A stretch of 64,000 bases of DNA from Chloroflexota bacterium (GCA_021372725.1 JAJFTV010000140.1:20183-84182), one strand, 5' to 3'; positions 16,825 to 27,160 are shown, counted from the stretch's first letter. Translations and numbers: made by a program. Notes: generated from the sequence alone by a model not told the origin.

Positions 16825-17835
16825 TCATCCTTTGCCTACAGCCGCGGCAGCCGCGATTTTCTTCTCCAGCACGCGCGACATGAACCCACGTTTTTGGCGG
16901 TACCAGGCCACCCGCTCCGGCTTTTCATCCTGCTGGTAAATCTGGATCAGATCTTCCATCATTTCCAGGCATTCCTCCCAGTGGGTAATGGCACTGCTGC
17001 GGCTGTCAGGAAGCTGCCATTCAAGGATGCCCAGCAGCCATAAAGTGACTGTGCGCTGGTGGCTCTGTGGGGGAAAGATTTCGACCGCTTTGCGAAGCAT
17101 GTCCTGCGCCTGGGTAATGTCTCCCAGCCTGAAAACGATCATGGCACATTCCACCAATACCTCGGCGCTTTCAAGCGGATCCAGTGAATTCAAACCCAGG
17201 TTGTGCAGATCATTCACCAAACCGGCGATGCTCTGTTTGTCACTTTCGGTAAGCCATTCCTGGTTGAGTTGATCGGTGATTGCATCGACCAGACTCAGCG
17301 CTTTACCCGATAGACGGCTTGGATCAAAAATATCCAACCAGGTGTACACCTCTTCGGTCTTGCAAATCATCTCCATATTAATACGAATTAACAGATCCCG
17401 GTACCATTGGGCGTTGACATTTTTCTCAGCCCTTTCCTGCGCTTCAGCAAGCTGCTCAAAGGTTTGGCGGGCCTGATACCAGGATGAAAAGGCAAGCCAG
17501 GTATCACCGGTTTTCCAGGCGATGATGCCTAAAATCCAGTCAGACACAGCGCAAGCATGGCTGCCCTCAGCCAGGGCAAGCCGGGCCTGGCGGGCATATT
17601 CCATGGCGGTCGAGGCTTCCAGCCGGGCGAAATGGAAGCCTGCCAAATGCAGCATCAGTTCCGGAACCTCAAAACGGTCGGAATTTTCACGGCTTTGCTC
17701 CACCACCGTTTCAATCATTTGCTGGCGTTTCGTTTCATCGATCTCCGGGTCATTGATATGCCGCAGGATAGCCTGGGTTGTCCGGCGCAGGTGTGTTGAT
17801 TCAAATCTGTTCAGCCATGAGAGGGCATTATTCAT
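16825..17835 (-). CDS. TPR-like helical-repeat protein
   Basis: A 336-residue soluble, nearly all-helical protein. Several helix pairs fit tetratricopeptide-like repeats: residues 60-90 (HLAGFHFARLEASTAMEYA), 100-135 (WILGIIAWKTGDTWLAFSSW) and 230-290 (VLVECAMIVFRLGDITQAQ and LLGILEWQLPDSRSSAITHW). No catalytic motif is seen, so a scaffold or adaptor role is the best guess. Its start overlaps the stop of the upstream pepF gene by 8 bp, so it is co-translated with the peptidase. Ala-rich C terminus (KKIAAAAAVGKG). Confidence 0.72.
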   Translation of the reverse strand: MNNALSWLNRFESTHLRRTTQAILRHINDPEIDETKRQQMIETVVEQSRENSDRFEVPELMLHLAGFHFARLEASTAMEYARQARLALAEGSHACAVSDWILGIIAWKTGDTWLAFSSWYQARQTFEQLAEAQERAEKNVNAQWYRDLLIRINMEMICKTEEVYTWLDIFDPSRLSGKALSLVDAITDQLNQEWLTESDKQSIAGLVNDLHNLGLNSLDPLESAEVLVECAMIVFRLGDITQAQDMLRKAVEIFPPQSHQRTVTLWLLGILEWQLPDSRSSAITHWEECLEMMEDLIQIYQQDEKPERVAWYRQKRGFMSRVLEKKIAAAAAVGKG

Positions 17836-19642
17836 TGACTACCAATTTCTCCAGTCTGTCAATCAGTTTTTCCAAAACCTTGAAAGTTTTCTCCACCGGT
17901 TCAGGGGTGGTCATATCCACGCCGGCCATTTTCAATGCATCCAGTGGATCCATGGACGCGCCGGCTTTCAACATCGACAGGTAGCGGTCACGGGCTGCGG
18001 TATCTCCTGCCAGGATGGGTTCGGCCAGCGCGTGCGCTGCAGAAATGCCGGTAGTGTACTGGTAGGTGTAATAATTCGAATATAAATGGGTGGAGAACTG
18101 CATCCACACGCTGCCAACCCGTTCCCGGTCAATCACCACGTTGGGGCCGTAGCCTTCCTGGAAAATATCGGCCATCAGATTGGTCAGGTATTCGGCGGTG
18201 AGTGCGCCGCCCTTTTCAATCTGTTGATGGGCTTCCAGGTCAAAGATGGCCAGGCTGGGCATGATAAAGAAATAGCGGTGAAAGTTCGCCATAGCTTCAT
18301 CAATCATCCCGATCTGAAAAGCCGGATCCTTCACAGTCTCAAACAGATGCGCACGGACGATGGCCTGGTGGAAGTTGGAAGCCACCTCGGCGACAAACAG
18401 GCTGTAATCGGAATAAACCAGGGGCTGGTTTTGCCACGTCAGCAGTGAATGCATGGAATGACCCAGCTCGTGTGCCAGGGTTCCCAGGGAACCCAGTGTG
18501 CCATCGAAACTCATCATGATGAACGGCTGGGTACCGGCATACCCGGCTGAGAATGCCCCAAACCGTTTGCCCTTATTCGGGTGATAATCCACCCAGCGCA
18601 ACTCCTTGATGCCGCGCCGTACGGTTTCGGCATAATCATCGCCCAGGATGCGCAGCCCGTCCACTACCCAATCACTCACCTGTTCGTAGCTGACTTTCGG
18701 CATGTTTTCGATCAGGTCGACGCGTGTATCATAAACGTGCATGGTATCCAGTTTGAGCGCTTTCCGGCAGACCTCCCAGTACCTGTGCCAGATGGGCAAA
18801 TTCTTGCGGTAGGTACTGATCACGTTATGATAGACCTCCACGGGCAGGAAGCTGGTAGCCAAAGCCGCCTCCAGGCTGTTGTTGAAAAGGTGCGCCCTGG
18901 AGAGAAACACATCCTGCCGATACCCCGCTGAAAGGCAGCTTGCCATGGTATTTCGAAAGGCCAGATGCGCATCGGCATAGCTCTCGAAGGCATTCTTCCT
19001 CAACTCGCGGTCCCGGCTGGAGAGCAGCACATCCAGATTGCTGTGCGAAACCTCATGCTCATTGCCTGCCGAATCCAGAGCCGGTTTGAAAGTCAAATCG
19101 GCCACGGCCAGGATGTTATGGGTTTCGGAAGCAGCCTGAAACGGGTCGCCGACCTGTCCGAGCAAGGCTTCCACTTCGCCACTACGGATGTGAGCGGCCT
19201 GCCTCTCCAGGTTATGAAAATAATGGGCGTAAATATCCAACCCCGGCCCGGTTTTTACCCAATTCTTGAGCGTATCAAAATCGATCGCCATGATCTCTGG
19301 TTCAGTAAAGGCCAGGGCTGCCATACAGCGCGCAACCAACCCGCCCACCATGCCTGTCAGGGCGGCGTATTCCTGGTTGGTGGTATCGACAGCATAATTC
19401 AGGGAAGCATAAAAATAGAGATGGTACATTCTTTGCTTGATTCTTTCGCTTAACTCAAGCCATTCGAGCAGTACCTTGGGACTGCTGCCGAGCTTTCCCT
19501 GATATTTTTCAGTCTCCTGCAGTGTGATCTCCATTTCTGCAAAGGCTTTTTTCCAGGCTTCGATATTCGGAAAAATGCTGGCAACATTCCAGGTTTGATC
19601 TTCCGGAATGTCAGCACGAGGGGGAAGTGGTTGGGTGGTCAT
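17828..19642 (-). CDS. pepF: Oligoendopeptidase F (M3 family)
   Basis: A 604-residue cytoplasmic zinc endopeptidase that cuts short peptides. The zinc motif HELGH is at 391-395 (LAHELGHSMHS), and the third ligand Glu lies in the following helix (VAEVASNFHQ). The N-terminal oligopeptidase F domain, the GAFSAGYAGTQPFIMMSFDGT stretch just before the active site (core GAFSAGYAG), and the late NYYTYQYTTGISAAHALA segment are all characteristic. Length matches the family. AAAGGA 8-9 nt before the ATG. Operon with the downstream helical-repeat gene. Confidence 0.93.
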   Translation of the reverse strand: MTTQPLPPRADIPEDQTWNVASIFPNIEAWKKAFAEMEITLQETEKYQGKLGSSPKVLLEWLELSERIKQRMYHLYFYASLNYAVDTTNQEYAALTGMVGGLVARCMAALAFTEPEIMAIDFDTLKNWVKTGPGLDIYAHYFHNLERQAAHIRSGEVEALLGQVGDPFQAASETHNILAVADLTFKPALDSAGNEHEVSHSNLDVLLSSRDRELRKNAFESYADAHLAFRNTMASCLSAGYRQDVFLSRAHLFNNSLEAALATSFLPVEVYHNVISTYRKNLPIWHRYWEVCRKALKLDTMHVYDTRVDLIENMPKVSYEQVSDWVVDGLRILGDDYAETVRRGIKELRWVDYHPNKGKRFGAFSAGYAGTQPFIMMSFDGTLGSLGTLAHELGHSMHSLLTWQNQPLVYSDYSLFVAEVASNFHQAIVRAHLFETVKDPAFQIGMIDEAMANFHRYFFIMPSLAIFDLEAHQQIEKGGALTAEYLTNLMADIFQEGYGPNVVIDRERVGSVWMQFSTHLYSNYYTYQYTTGISAAHALAEPILAGDTAARDRYLSMLKAGASMDPLDALKMAGVDMTTPEPVEKTFKVLEKLIDRLEKLVVNE

Positions 19643-19705
19643 GGATATAATCCTTTCCAGGAAAATTCAAATGATGTGAGTATTATAATTGCTCATGAGG
19701 TCAGA

Positions 19706-20860
19706 ATGCATGTAAAAAGTGGACTCCAGGTGCTTTTGGATGAGGGGAAACAGCTTTCAGGAGCCCGCGCGGGACTGGTGACCCATCCTGCCGCGGTACT
19801 GCCGGATCTGCGTCACAGCCTGGAAGCATTGCAGGCAGCGGGCGTGCAGATCAGTGCCTTGTTTGGGCCGGAGCACGGCTACCTGGGTTTTGAAGCGGAT
19901 GCCACCCAGGTGACGCATACCGTCGATCCACGCACCGGTATACCGGCCTACAGCCTGTATGGAGATCACCTTTCTCCCACCCCGGAAATGCTGGATGGGC
20001 TCGATGTGCTCCTCTTTGACATGCAGGATGTGGGCGTGCGCTTCTATACATTTATCAGCACACTTTACCATGTCCTCAAGGCTGCCGGTGAACAGGGCAA
20101 GCCAATTATTGTTCTGGATCGTCCCAACCCTTTGGGTGGAGTTGCGGCTGAAGGGCCGTTGATCGATCGCGGGTATGAATCTTTTGTGGGGATTACCTCG
20201 CTTCCGATACAGCATGGAATGACGGTAGGGGAACTGGCCGGGTGGATGAACACCCGCCTGTCGCTCAAGGCTGATTTGCAGGTTATTCCCGTGCTGGGCT
20301 GGGACAGAAATATGTTATTTAATGATACCGGTTTGCCCTGGGCACCCACCTCGCCGGGGATTCCACACCTGTCGACGGTATTTGCTTATCCATGTACCTG
20401 TCTTATCGAGGGTACCAACCTTTCCGAGGGACGCGGCACCGCGCTGCCTTTTGAGGTTTTTGGTGCCCCCTGGCTGGCTGGGTATGCGCTGGCCGAAGCG
20501 CTCAACCAGGCGGAATTGCCTGGTGTCCGTTTCCGCCCCACCCATTTTCAGCCCGGCGACAGCAAATACCGTGGTTCAGTCTGCCAGGGAGTGCAATTGC
20601 ACATCACCGATCCACGTCAGTTTCAATCCCTGCCATGCGGACTGGTGATTCTACAGAAATTGATCGAATCCACCCCTCAATTTTCATTTCTCGAGACAAG
20701 CTGGGAGGGGAATCATCCGCATTTTGACCTGCTGGTTGGCAACAGCGCCATCCGTACCCAGCTCCTGGCCGGCGTGTCGCTGGATGTTATTACATCGGGC
20801 TGGGGTGATAACCTGTCAGCATTCAACAAGGACAGGACTGATTTCCTGCTTTACGAATAG
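19706..20860 (+). CDS. namZ: NamZ-type exo-beta-N-acetylmuramidase (DUF1343)
   Basis: A 384-residue protein of the DUF1343 family, of which Bacillus NamZ removes N-acetylmuramic acid from the end of peptidoglycan fragments. Clear family signatures are ALFGPEHGYLG, SLYGDHLSPTPEML, FDMQDVGVRFYTFISTL, LDRPNPLGG, PLPIQHGMTVGELA (here SLPIQHGMTVGELAG) and EGTNLSEGRGT. The ATG at 19706 is chosen: it has an AGGTC site and begins the conserved domain; an earlier frame opening at 19595 overlaps the divergent pepF gene. No signal peptide is visible, so it acts in the cytoplasm or by another route. It may recycle cell-wall sugars taken from other bacteria. Confidence 0.87.
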   Translation: MHVKSGLQVLLDEGKQLSGARAGLVTHPAAVLPDLRHSLEALQAAGVQISALFGPEHGYLGFEADATQVTHTVDPRTGIPAYSLYGDHLSPTPEMLDGLDVLLFDMQDVGVRFYTFISTLYHVLKAAGEQGKPIIVLDRPNPLGGVAAEGPLIDRGYESFVGITSLPIQHGMTVGELAGWMNTRLSLKADLQVIPVLGWDRNMLFNDTGLPWAPTSPGIPHLSTVFAYPCTCLIEGTNLSEGRGTALPFEVFGAPWLAGYALAEALNQAELPGVRFRPTHFQPGDSKYRGSVCQGVQLHITDPRQFQSLPCGLVILQKLIESTPQFSFLETSWEGNHPHFDLLVGNSAIRTQLLAGVSLDVITSGWGDNLSAFNKDRTDFLLYE

Positions 20861-20919
20861 TTTTCACAATCCCTTTGATATGCAGCCATTCATAAAAAAC
20901 GAGTATTCGAAGCGATTGT

Positions 20920-22584
20920 CTACCAGCCGCTGGCGGTAAAGACGATTTCCAGCAGCGCTTCGCGTTCGCCAGCGGTCATGAGCCGGGGTTGTGCAAAATC
21001 GACCAAGGTTGTGGTGAGCAGCTCTGTACTGATGTAGCGGTTGTCATAGAAAACATGCCGGTCTATCATCCCTTGCCGGTTGGGCTCTCCCACGCCATAT
21101 TGATCAAAAAACAAATTGCCCAGCCCATAGTGGAGGAATGATCCCTTATAAAACTCCATCCCCTGCGGCCGGTGTGACTGGCTTCCGCTGATGATAACAG
21201 CGCCGCTTTCTGCCAGGCGGCGAAAATCGCGCTCTTGTACTTCCTGGGCTTCATAGAGGTCATATTCGTTGTGTTGGATGGAGACGATGGGCAGGTAACC
21301 AAGGTCAGCCAGCCTTTTGATCTCGCTTCTCAGGTAGGTGAAATCACAAGCCACTGCCCCCGGAGTAGTAGCGGTTGCGGTGGCAAACGCCGCTCCCTTG
21401 GCATTGCAGCCGATAAAAGCCAGCCGGTTGCCGTTGTGTTCGATAAAGACCGCTTTTTTTCCCTGCTCCAGGTTTTCACCCCCGCCATACACCGGCCAGC
21501 CTTCTTCCTTGTACATCTCCAGGGTCAGAGAGATGGCTTTCTGCCCCCAGTCTGCCAGGTGATCACCGGTCAGCTCCACTATGTCAGTGCCCACGTATTC
21601 CAGCAGCTTGATATAATCCGGGCTGCTGCAAAACATCATACCGGTCCGGTTGGCTGTCGGGGCAGGGCAATTTTCGGCAAATGAAACTTCATTGCTGATG
21701 TGGGTGATGTCGGCGGAAGCCAGCCATTTTTGCACAGCCTGCCCCGGGTAGATGATGCCCTTCTCTTCCATTGTATAGGCCGTGGAGCGTGTCAGCGCTG
21801 TGACCCCGGTCATGGCCAGTACGGTCAATTTGGAGGCATCCCGATTGCTGGCAACGAAGAGAGCTGTTCCGTCGATCTGCTCATCCTGAATGAGCAGATC
21901 GATCGCATCCTGGTTTCCTTGCAGTGAAATGGGAATATTGAGCGCATATCCATCCGGGGTGAAGTCATTGTGGATGGGGGATTCTCCGTCTATGGATATC
22001 ACCTTCCAGCGCGGCTCCAGAGTATCAAAGGGGATGATTGCCATTGCGGAGGTATCCCAGGCCGTTTGAAGCAGTTTATCTTCATCCATGACCTGTATCA
22101 AATGGCTGGCAGATTCTCCCCAGGTCAGCTTGAGCGCATGGAATACGGGTTCTGACATAACCAGTGTTCTGCCGGTCAAATCGCCGCTCGATTTTCCCTG
22201 CCATGCATTCAACAGGTCAACGGTGGAAACATCATCCGTCAAGGTGGGGAATGATGCAGCCAAAACGAGGATCCATTGTGCTGCCGGGCTCCCCTTGCCA
22301 TATCTGATGGAAATGGATGCTTCTGCTTCCCCGCTGAGTTGCCATCCGGCAGGGAAATTCAGGGACTCGGTGATGGACTCCGGCAGAAGTGGATCGAGCC
22401 AGATCGTCCGGCTGGGGAAATCCTCACGGGAGGGCTGTGCAGTTTCGGTCACCTGGCCTTGCGTATTCGCAGAAGGTTGGACAACCGGATTTCCGGCCGG
22501 CACAGCGGTATCGGCGCAGCCGGTCAGGATATTACCGAACAGAAAAATGATCAGGAGACAATACCTTGTTTTATATCGAGCCAT
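20920..22584 (-). CDS. CapA-family putative lipoprotein
   Basis: A 554-residue exported protein. The N terminus is a lipoprotein signal (KTRYCLLIIFLFGNILTGCA, lipobox LTGC), followed by a Pro/Thr/Gln-rich linker, a variable domain (about 60-290), and a C-terminal calcineurin-like CapA domain (about 300-520) with VELTGDHLADWG, SIQHNEYDLYEAQEVQ and SGSQSHRPQGMEFYKG. CapA proteins take part in poly-gamma-glutamate or other capsule metabolism; in this branch the role is unproved. The ATG at 22584 puts the signal at the N terminus; an upstream frame start at 22617 would add 11 residues before it and has no ribosome site. Confidence 0.85.
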   Translation of the reverse strand: MARYKTRYCLLIIFLFGNILTGCADTAVPAGNPVVQPSANTQGQVTETAQPSREDFPSRTIWLDPLLPESITESLNFPAGWQLSGEAEASISIRYGKGSPAAQWILVLAASFPTLTDDVSTVDLLNAWQGKSSGDLTGRTLVMSEPVFHALKLTWGESASHLIQVMDEDKLLQTAWDTSAMAIIPFDTLEPRWKVISIDGESPIHNDFTPDGYALNIPISLQGNQDAIDLLIQDEQIDGTALFVASNRDASKLTVLAMTGVTALTRSTAYTMEEKGIIYPGQAVQKWLASADITHISNEVSFAENCPAPTANRTGMMFCSSPDYIKLLEYVGTDIVELTGDHLADWGQKAISLTLEMYKEEGWPVYGGGENLEQGKKAVFIEHNGNRLAFIGCNAKGAAFATATATTPGAVACDFTYLRSEIKRLADLGYLPIVSIQHNEYDLYEAQEVQERDFRRLAESGAVIISGSQSHRPQGMEFYKGSFLHYGLGNLFFDQYGVGEPNRQGMIDRHVFYDNRYISTELLTTTLVDFAQPRLMTAGEREALLEIVFTASGW

Positions 22585-22717
22585 CTTGTGCGACTGGTTA
22601 TCCTCTGCAAGGATCATTTCAAATTCTACGGGCTGATGTCGCCCTGAAACAAGAGTAAAATTGATTCATGATAAAAGAACTTTCCAATTATCTCACGAGT
22701 AGAAGGATATTAGCGTT

Positions 22718-23464
22718 ATGACTCATCAATTCTTTGTACCCGAAAGTGCGATGGCGATTGTAGCTCATCCCGATGACATCGAATTTGGTTGTGTGGGCAC
22801 CCTGGCTCGCTGGGCACGCGCGGGTGCCAGGATTTGTTATGTCCTTTGCACCAGTGGGGATGTGGGTATTGCCGACACATCCATCACACGGCAGGAAGCG
22901 GCAGAGATCCGCGAGAAGGAATCGCTTGAAGCAGCCAGGATTGCCGGGGTAAGCGATGTAGTGTTTTTACACGAGCCGGACGGACTGTTACAGGCAACTC
23001 TGGAATTGCGGAAAAAGCTGGTGCGTGAGATCCGTCGCTTCAAACCCGAAGTAGTGCTGTGCAATGATCCCACCGTTTTATTTCCAAGTGACGATTACAT
23101 CAACCACCCTGATCACCGCGCCGCCGGTCAGGCCGCCCTGGACGCCGTTTTCCCGGCTGCCGGTCAACCTCACCTGTTCCAGGAGCTGGAGAAGGAAGGA
23201 TTGCAGGCCTTCAAGCCCTGTAAAGTGTACGTGATGAGCTGGTCAAATGGAGCAGAATCTGTCAGTATTGACGAAACGATCGATATCAAGGTTGCTGCCT
23301 TGCGTGCACACAAAAGCCAGATGAAGGAATGGGACCCCGAAGAGGACATCAGGAAGTGGGCGGCAGAACGGGCGAAGGGCAAAGAGATGGCCTATGCAGA
23401 AACCTTCCGGGTAATTGTTCTGGTCAATGAAGAAGAATGTCTGGAAAAGAAGCGCGCCCACTGA
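22718..23464 (+). CDS. PIG-L/LmbE-family deacetylase
   Basis: A 248-residue zinc-dependent N-deacetylase of the PIG-L family, whose members deacetylate GlcNAc-type sugars in GPI, mycothiol, bacillithiol and antibiotic pathways. The metal motif AHPDD is at 16-20 ([16 protein letters not shown]) and the second ligand motif NHPDHRAAG near residue 128. Length is normal. Its substrate is probably a sugar conjugate, which would fit the neighbouring envelope genes, but could be a thiol cofactor precursor. AAGGA is about 10 nt before the ATG. Confidence 0.9.
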   Translation: MTHQFFVPESAMAIVAHPDDIEFGCVGTLARWARAGARICYVLCTSGDVGIADTSITRQEAAEIREKESLEAARIAGVSDVVFLHEPDGLLQATLELRKKLVREIRRFKPEVVLCNDPTVLFPSDDYINHPDHRAAGQAALDAVFPAAGQPHLFQELEKEGLQAFKPCKVYVMSWSNGAESVSIDETIDIKVAALRAHKSQMKEWDPEEDIRKWAAERAKGKEMAYAETFRVIVLVNEEECLEKKRAH

Positions 23465-23572
23465 TCAAGTATTATCGCCTCCTTCCCGAGCCGGGTGATA
23501 CAGGGTGGTTCAAATATAAATATAATTTGTTGACCATAAAGTAAGAGACCATGCCACCAGCCCCTCGCGCTC

Positions 23573-24514
23573 CTAATGGATCGCAAACATTTCCTGCACC
23601 ATCGGTAGAATCAGCTCCCAGCGCGGCAGCAGCACATTGGCCCCCTCATTGGTGATAAACGGGGTGACATAATCCCGGCTAATGGTGCGGTTGTCGATAC
23701 CGTCGATCCCGATCCGCAGAACGGCAATGCCAATCCGCGGCCATTGCCAGACCGGAAGGTTGGTGTCGATATTTGCCAGCAGCGCCGAACCGATCATCGG
23801 CAGCCGCAGCCAGGTGGCAGGCTTCAGTATCTGGCGTGCTACGGCCTTTACAAAGATCTGGCCGCGCTCCATGCGAAAGAAATCATCACTGCCAGCCCGA
23901 TCACGCACAAAGGCCAGTGCCTGATCTCCATCCAGGTGATGGGTGCCGGCCTCAAGCCCTCCGGTGGCGTTTTCCAAGGTAAGATCCACACCGCCCATTG
24001 CCGACACGACATCCTTAAATCCCTCGAATTTGAAACGGACATAATACGGAATATCCAGTTGAAAATTGGTGAAAATCGTGTCCAGTAATGCTTGCGGTCC
24101 ACTGCCGGGTTGGTTGCCTTCGGCAAAGAAATGGGGTGTATTGATGCGGTTCTCACCCCCACCGGGAACCTGCACCCACAAGTCGCGCGGGACGGAAAGC
24201 ATCCCTACGTAGGGTTTAAAAGGCTGAACCGTGACCATGATGATGGTATCACTGCGTCCCAGGGCGGTGTTTTCCGGTGCCCGATCGATGCCCATCACAA
24301 CAAAGTTGACCGGTGTGGGCAGCACCAGATAGAAAACCAGAACGATCAGGCAGCCCACAATCAATAGCAACAGCAAAGGCAGCAGACAGGAGCCTCTTTT
24401 TTGTTTTTGTTTGGGTGTTTTGATGCGAACCGCCTGAAATTTTTCAATCGGTTCGGACTGCCGTAAACGGGTGGGCTGTGTATACGAGCTTCGCCCGGAA
24501 TAATATTGATTCAT
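23573..24514 (-). CDS. LytR-CpsA-Psr (LCP) family protein
   Basis: A 313-residue membrane-anchored enzyme. A basic cytoplasmic tail (residues 1-40) leads to one transmembrane helix (about 43-65, LLPLLLLLIVGCLIVLVFYL) and an outer LCP domain with the hallmarks VMGIDRAPENTALGRSDTI, MLSVPRDLWVQVPG, RINTPHFFAEG and the late HLDGDQALAFVRDR with the pyrophosphate-binding arginines. LCP proteins transfer polyprenyl-linked glycopolymers to the cell wall or to another surface acceptor. It may attach the same polymer that the nearby CapA and PIG-L proteins handle (inference). Confidence 0.92.
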   Translation of the reverse strand: MNQYYSGRSSYTQPTRLRQSEPIEKFQAVRIKTPKQKQKRGSCLLPLLLLLIVGCLIVLVFYLVLPTPVNFVVMGIDRAPENTALGRSDTIIMVTVQPFKPYVGMLSVPRDLWVQVPGGGENRINTPHFFAEGNQPGSGPQALLDTIFTNFQLDIPYYVRFKFEGFKDVVSAMGGVDLTLENATGGLEAGTHHLDGDQALAFVRDRAGSDDFFRMERGQIFVKAVARQILKPATWLRLPMIGSALLANIDTNLPVWQWPRIGIAVLRIGIDGIDNRTISRDYVTPFITNEGANVLLPRWELILPMVQEMFAIH

Positions 24515-24673
24515 TCAGTCAGTTTCCAGCTTTCACAATAATTCAACGGCCAGGTTACCTGCCGGCCAGAATCATACATTTACCAATTCCGGCCGGCGCG
24601 GTTCACCGGCTAGTTTTACCGAGTCGTCATTATACTCACTTTTCAGGAAGTTATACTGACGGACCGCAAAGCT

Positions 24674-27145
24674 TTATTCTCTGGTGAATGCCGGTGTGAC
24701 GATACCCGTTTCGTTCTTCCAGAATGGCGCCCAGGCCAGGGTGAACACCTGCACCTGGATATCCGTCTTGTGTGGATTAACCGCCACCGACGCAAGCTCT
24801 TCGGCAGCCGGATCGATTTTTGCTGCCTGTTTCTCCAGCTCGGTGTCGAACCCGACTTTGAGATCTTCCAGTTGCTTTTGGTAGGTTTCCAGAGTTTCCC
24901 TGGCACGTGCCACATCCTGCTGGGCAGTGGACGTTCGGCCGGCACCCCTGGCCGCAGTGGCCACCTTGCCCAGATTGCTTTTGCTGGCGATCTTCCGGCC
25001 GGTGAAGGCGCCCAGAATGGTGGATCCCAGTGAGATGGCAGTCTGGAAACCGGCCTGCTTGGCCTGGTCTTTCTCCCGATCCACCGCCTGTTCAGCCTTG
25101 CGGATGCGTTCTTCCAGGGTGGCAATCTTGGTGGCGTACTTTTTCTGCAGTTTCTCCGCCGCTTCATCCCGCATTTCACGGGTGGACTGCTGCAAGCGGA
25201 TGCGAAAATCGCGCTCGGTCTCATCAGGTTTGGAGATGATACCGGTGCCGGGGCTTTGCAGCAGCTCAAGCTTTTGGGTGGTGTAGATCCAGTCTGCAAA
25301 CCCTTTACTCCAGGAAGCATAACTTTTGCTTTTTACTCCATCGGAAGGCAAGGCGTGAAACATGGCTTTTTCTTCGGGCGATTTCTCCAAATCACCCGGT
25401 TCAATATCGGTCGCGGTGGTCTGATCCCAATTCACAACCACTATCTCGTCGGTGATGGGCGTCAGGCAGAAAAGATCCTTCTGTTCATCCAACTGGAGTT
25501 TGGTATTGACAAACCTGACCCGCGCTGAGCCGTACAGGTAGGGCATGTAGATCAGGCTGTCTCCGGAGCTGGCCCGTTTTTGCAGCGGCAGATAGCAGGT
25601 GGAGATTTCCGGGGGCAGCGCAGGCGGCCCGCCGGCAGCGGCTGTTACGGCGACGGCTCCGGTCACCGCCGCAACGCCGGCAGCCATTGCTGCCTGACCC
25701 GATCCACCGGCTCGTTGTGATGCATATTGGTCGCGAATGGGGTCGGTCAGTTTTTTGATATGATCGCGGGTCAACGGGCCGCGCAGATACGACATGGCCC
25801 AGCGGGTTTGAAATACCTCCGGCACATCCTCATGGGTGTTGTTCATCAGGAATACGCGGCTGCCGAGACCGGATATGATGGTCTCCATTTGCTGCCGATT
25901 AAATACCATCCCCGATGCAGCCGTGGCCCCTTCGAGGCCGTCCAGCAGGCGTACTTTATCGCGTTCAGTTTGCAGCCGGCCGATGAACCAGGTACCCGTG
26001 TTGGAAAGCGCCTTGTAATCGATGTCCACCGGGTTTTGAGTGGCCAGCACAAGCCCCAAACCGAATGCGCGGGCTTGTTTTAACAGAGTCAGTAATGGCA
26101 GCTTGGATGGCGGATTGGCAATGGGCGGAAGATAACCAAAGATCTCATCCATGTACAGGATGGCTCGCAGGCTGGTGGTGCCGGATTGGGTTCTAACCCA
26201 TCCCAGTACCTGGTTGAGAAGCATGGATACAAAGAACATGCGCTCCTCGTCGCTCAAATGTCCGATGGAGAAAATGGCGATTTTGGGCTTGCCCTGCGGA
26301 GTGTACAAGATTTGATTAATGTCCAGCGGCTCCCCTTCCAGCCAGGCGCTGAAACCCGGCGACGCCAGCAGATTGTTCAATGCCAATACCAGCGAGAAAC
26401 GATCTTTGGATGGGTAGAAGGTTTCGAGATCGAGCACGCCAATCTTTTTGACTGGCGGTGTCTGCACCTGCCGGATCAGGCTGGCCAGATCGAGGTCCTC
26501 CCCCTTGCGCCAGGTTTGATCCAGGATGGTGGAAAGCAGAATGTGCTCGCGGCTTTGAATGGGATCCACCTGAATCCCCACCAGAGCCAGCAGGCTGGAA
26601 ACGGTTGAGCTGATGCGGCTGGCAAATGCTTCACGATCTTCCATCACTTGCGGCTCGGGGGCGGCGAACGATTTAAGGATGGAAACCGGGATACCGGAGT
26701 TGCTGCCGGGCGTATAGATGACAAAATCAACCGCATTGCGTAGTTTTTGAATGCGTGCCCCATCCTGTCCCCACGAGGCAAGCCCTTTGCTCCATGTCTC
26801 GGCCTGTTTTTGGGCATATTCTTCAGGAGTCATGTTTTTCTGGCGGGCTTCGTCCTGGTTAATCCAGGGTAAAAAATCCTCACCGCGCAAATTGGGGAAA
26901 GTCAACAGCAGGTTTCCCAGGTCACCCTTGGGATCGATGATGATGGAGGGAATGTTGTCAATCGCTGCCTCTTCGATCAATGAAATACACAGTCCGGTTT
27001 TTCCGCTTCCGGTCATACCAACGCAGACAGCATGGGTCAGGAGGTCTTTTGAATCATAGAGCAGAAGCCCGTCCTTGAGTTGAGCGTTCTTCAGGTCATA
27101 TTCCTTGCCCAGATAAAAAACTCCAAGTTTTTCAAAATCTTCCAT
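24674..27145 (-). CDS. HerA/VirB4-like ATP-binding protein with C-terminal coiled coil
   Basis: An 823-residue ATPase of the HerA/FtsK superfamily. Walker A is GMTGSGKT (43-50), followed by DPKGDLGNLLL (72-82), and Walker B is in ILYMDEIFGYLPP near residue 330; the sensor region ATQNPVDIDYKAL and the arginine-containing GLGSRVFLMN follow. After the ATPase part comes a Gly/Ala-rich segment (about 475-510, possibly membrane-near or flexible), then a long charged coiled coil (about 640-790) of Lys/Glu-rich heptads. HerA-like proteins pump DNA or remodel complexes; this full-length form is common in Chloroflexota and Cyanobacteria but its job is unknown to me. Strong GGGAGG site 8 nt before the ATG. 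A small gene precedes it. Confidence 0.86.
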   Translation of the reverse strand: MEDFEKLGVFYLGKEYDLKNAQLKDGLLLYDSKDLLTHAVCVGMTGSGKTGLCISLIEEAAIDNIPSIIIDPKGDLGNLLLTFPNLRGEDFLPWINQDEARQKNMTPEEYAQKQAETWSKGLASWGQDGARIQKLRNAVDFVIYTPGSNSGIPVSILKSFAAPEPQVMEDREAFASRISSTVSSLLALVGIQVDPIQSREHILLSTILDQTWRKGEDLDLASLIRQVQTPPVKKIGVLDLETFYPSKDRFSLVLALNNLLASPGFSAWLEGEPLDINQILYTPQGKPKIAIFSIGHLSDEERMFFVSMLLNQVLGWVRTQSGTTSLRAILYMDEIFGYLPPIANPPSKLPLLTLLKQARAFGLGLVLATQNPVDIDYKALSNTGTWFIGRLQTERDKVRLLDGLEGATAASGMVFNRQQMETIISGLGSRVFLMNNTHEDVPEVFQTRWAMSYLRGPLTRDHIKKLTDPIRDQYASQRAGGSGQAAMAAGVAAVTGAVAVTAAAGGPPALPPEISTCYLPLQKRASSGDSLIYMPYLYGSARVRFVNTKLQLDEQKDLFCLTPITDEIVVVNWDQTTATDIEPGDLEKSPEEKAMFHALPSDGVKSKSYASWSKGFADWIYTTQKLELLQSPGTGIISKPDETERDFRIRLQQSTREMRDEAAEKLQKKYATKIATLEERIRKAEQAVDREKDQAKQAGFQTAISLGSTILGAFTGRKIASKSNLGKVATAARGAGRTSTAQQDVARARETLETYQKQLEDLKVGFDTELEKQAAKIDPAAEELASVAVNPHKTDIQVQVFTLAWAPFWKNETGIVTPAFTRE

Positions 27146-27160
27146 CCTGATATCCTCCCT

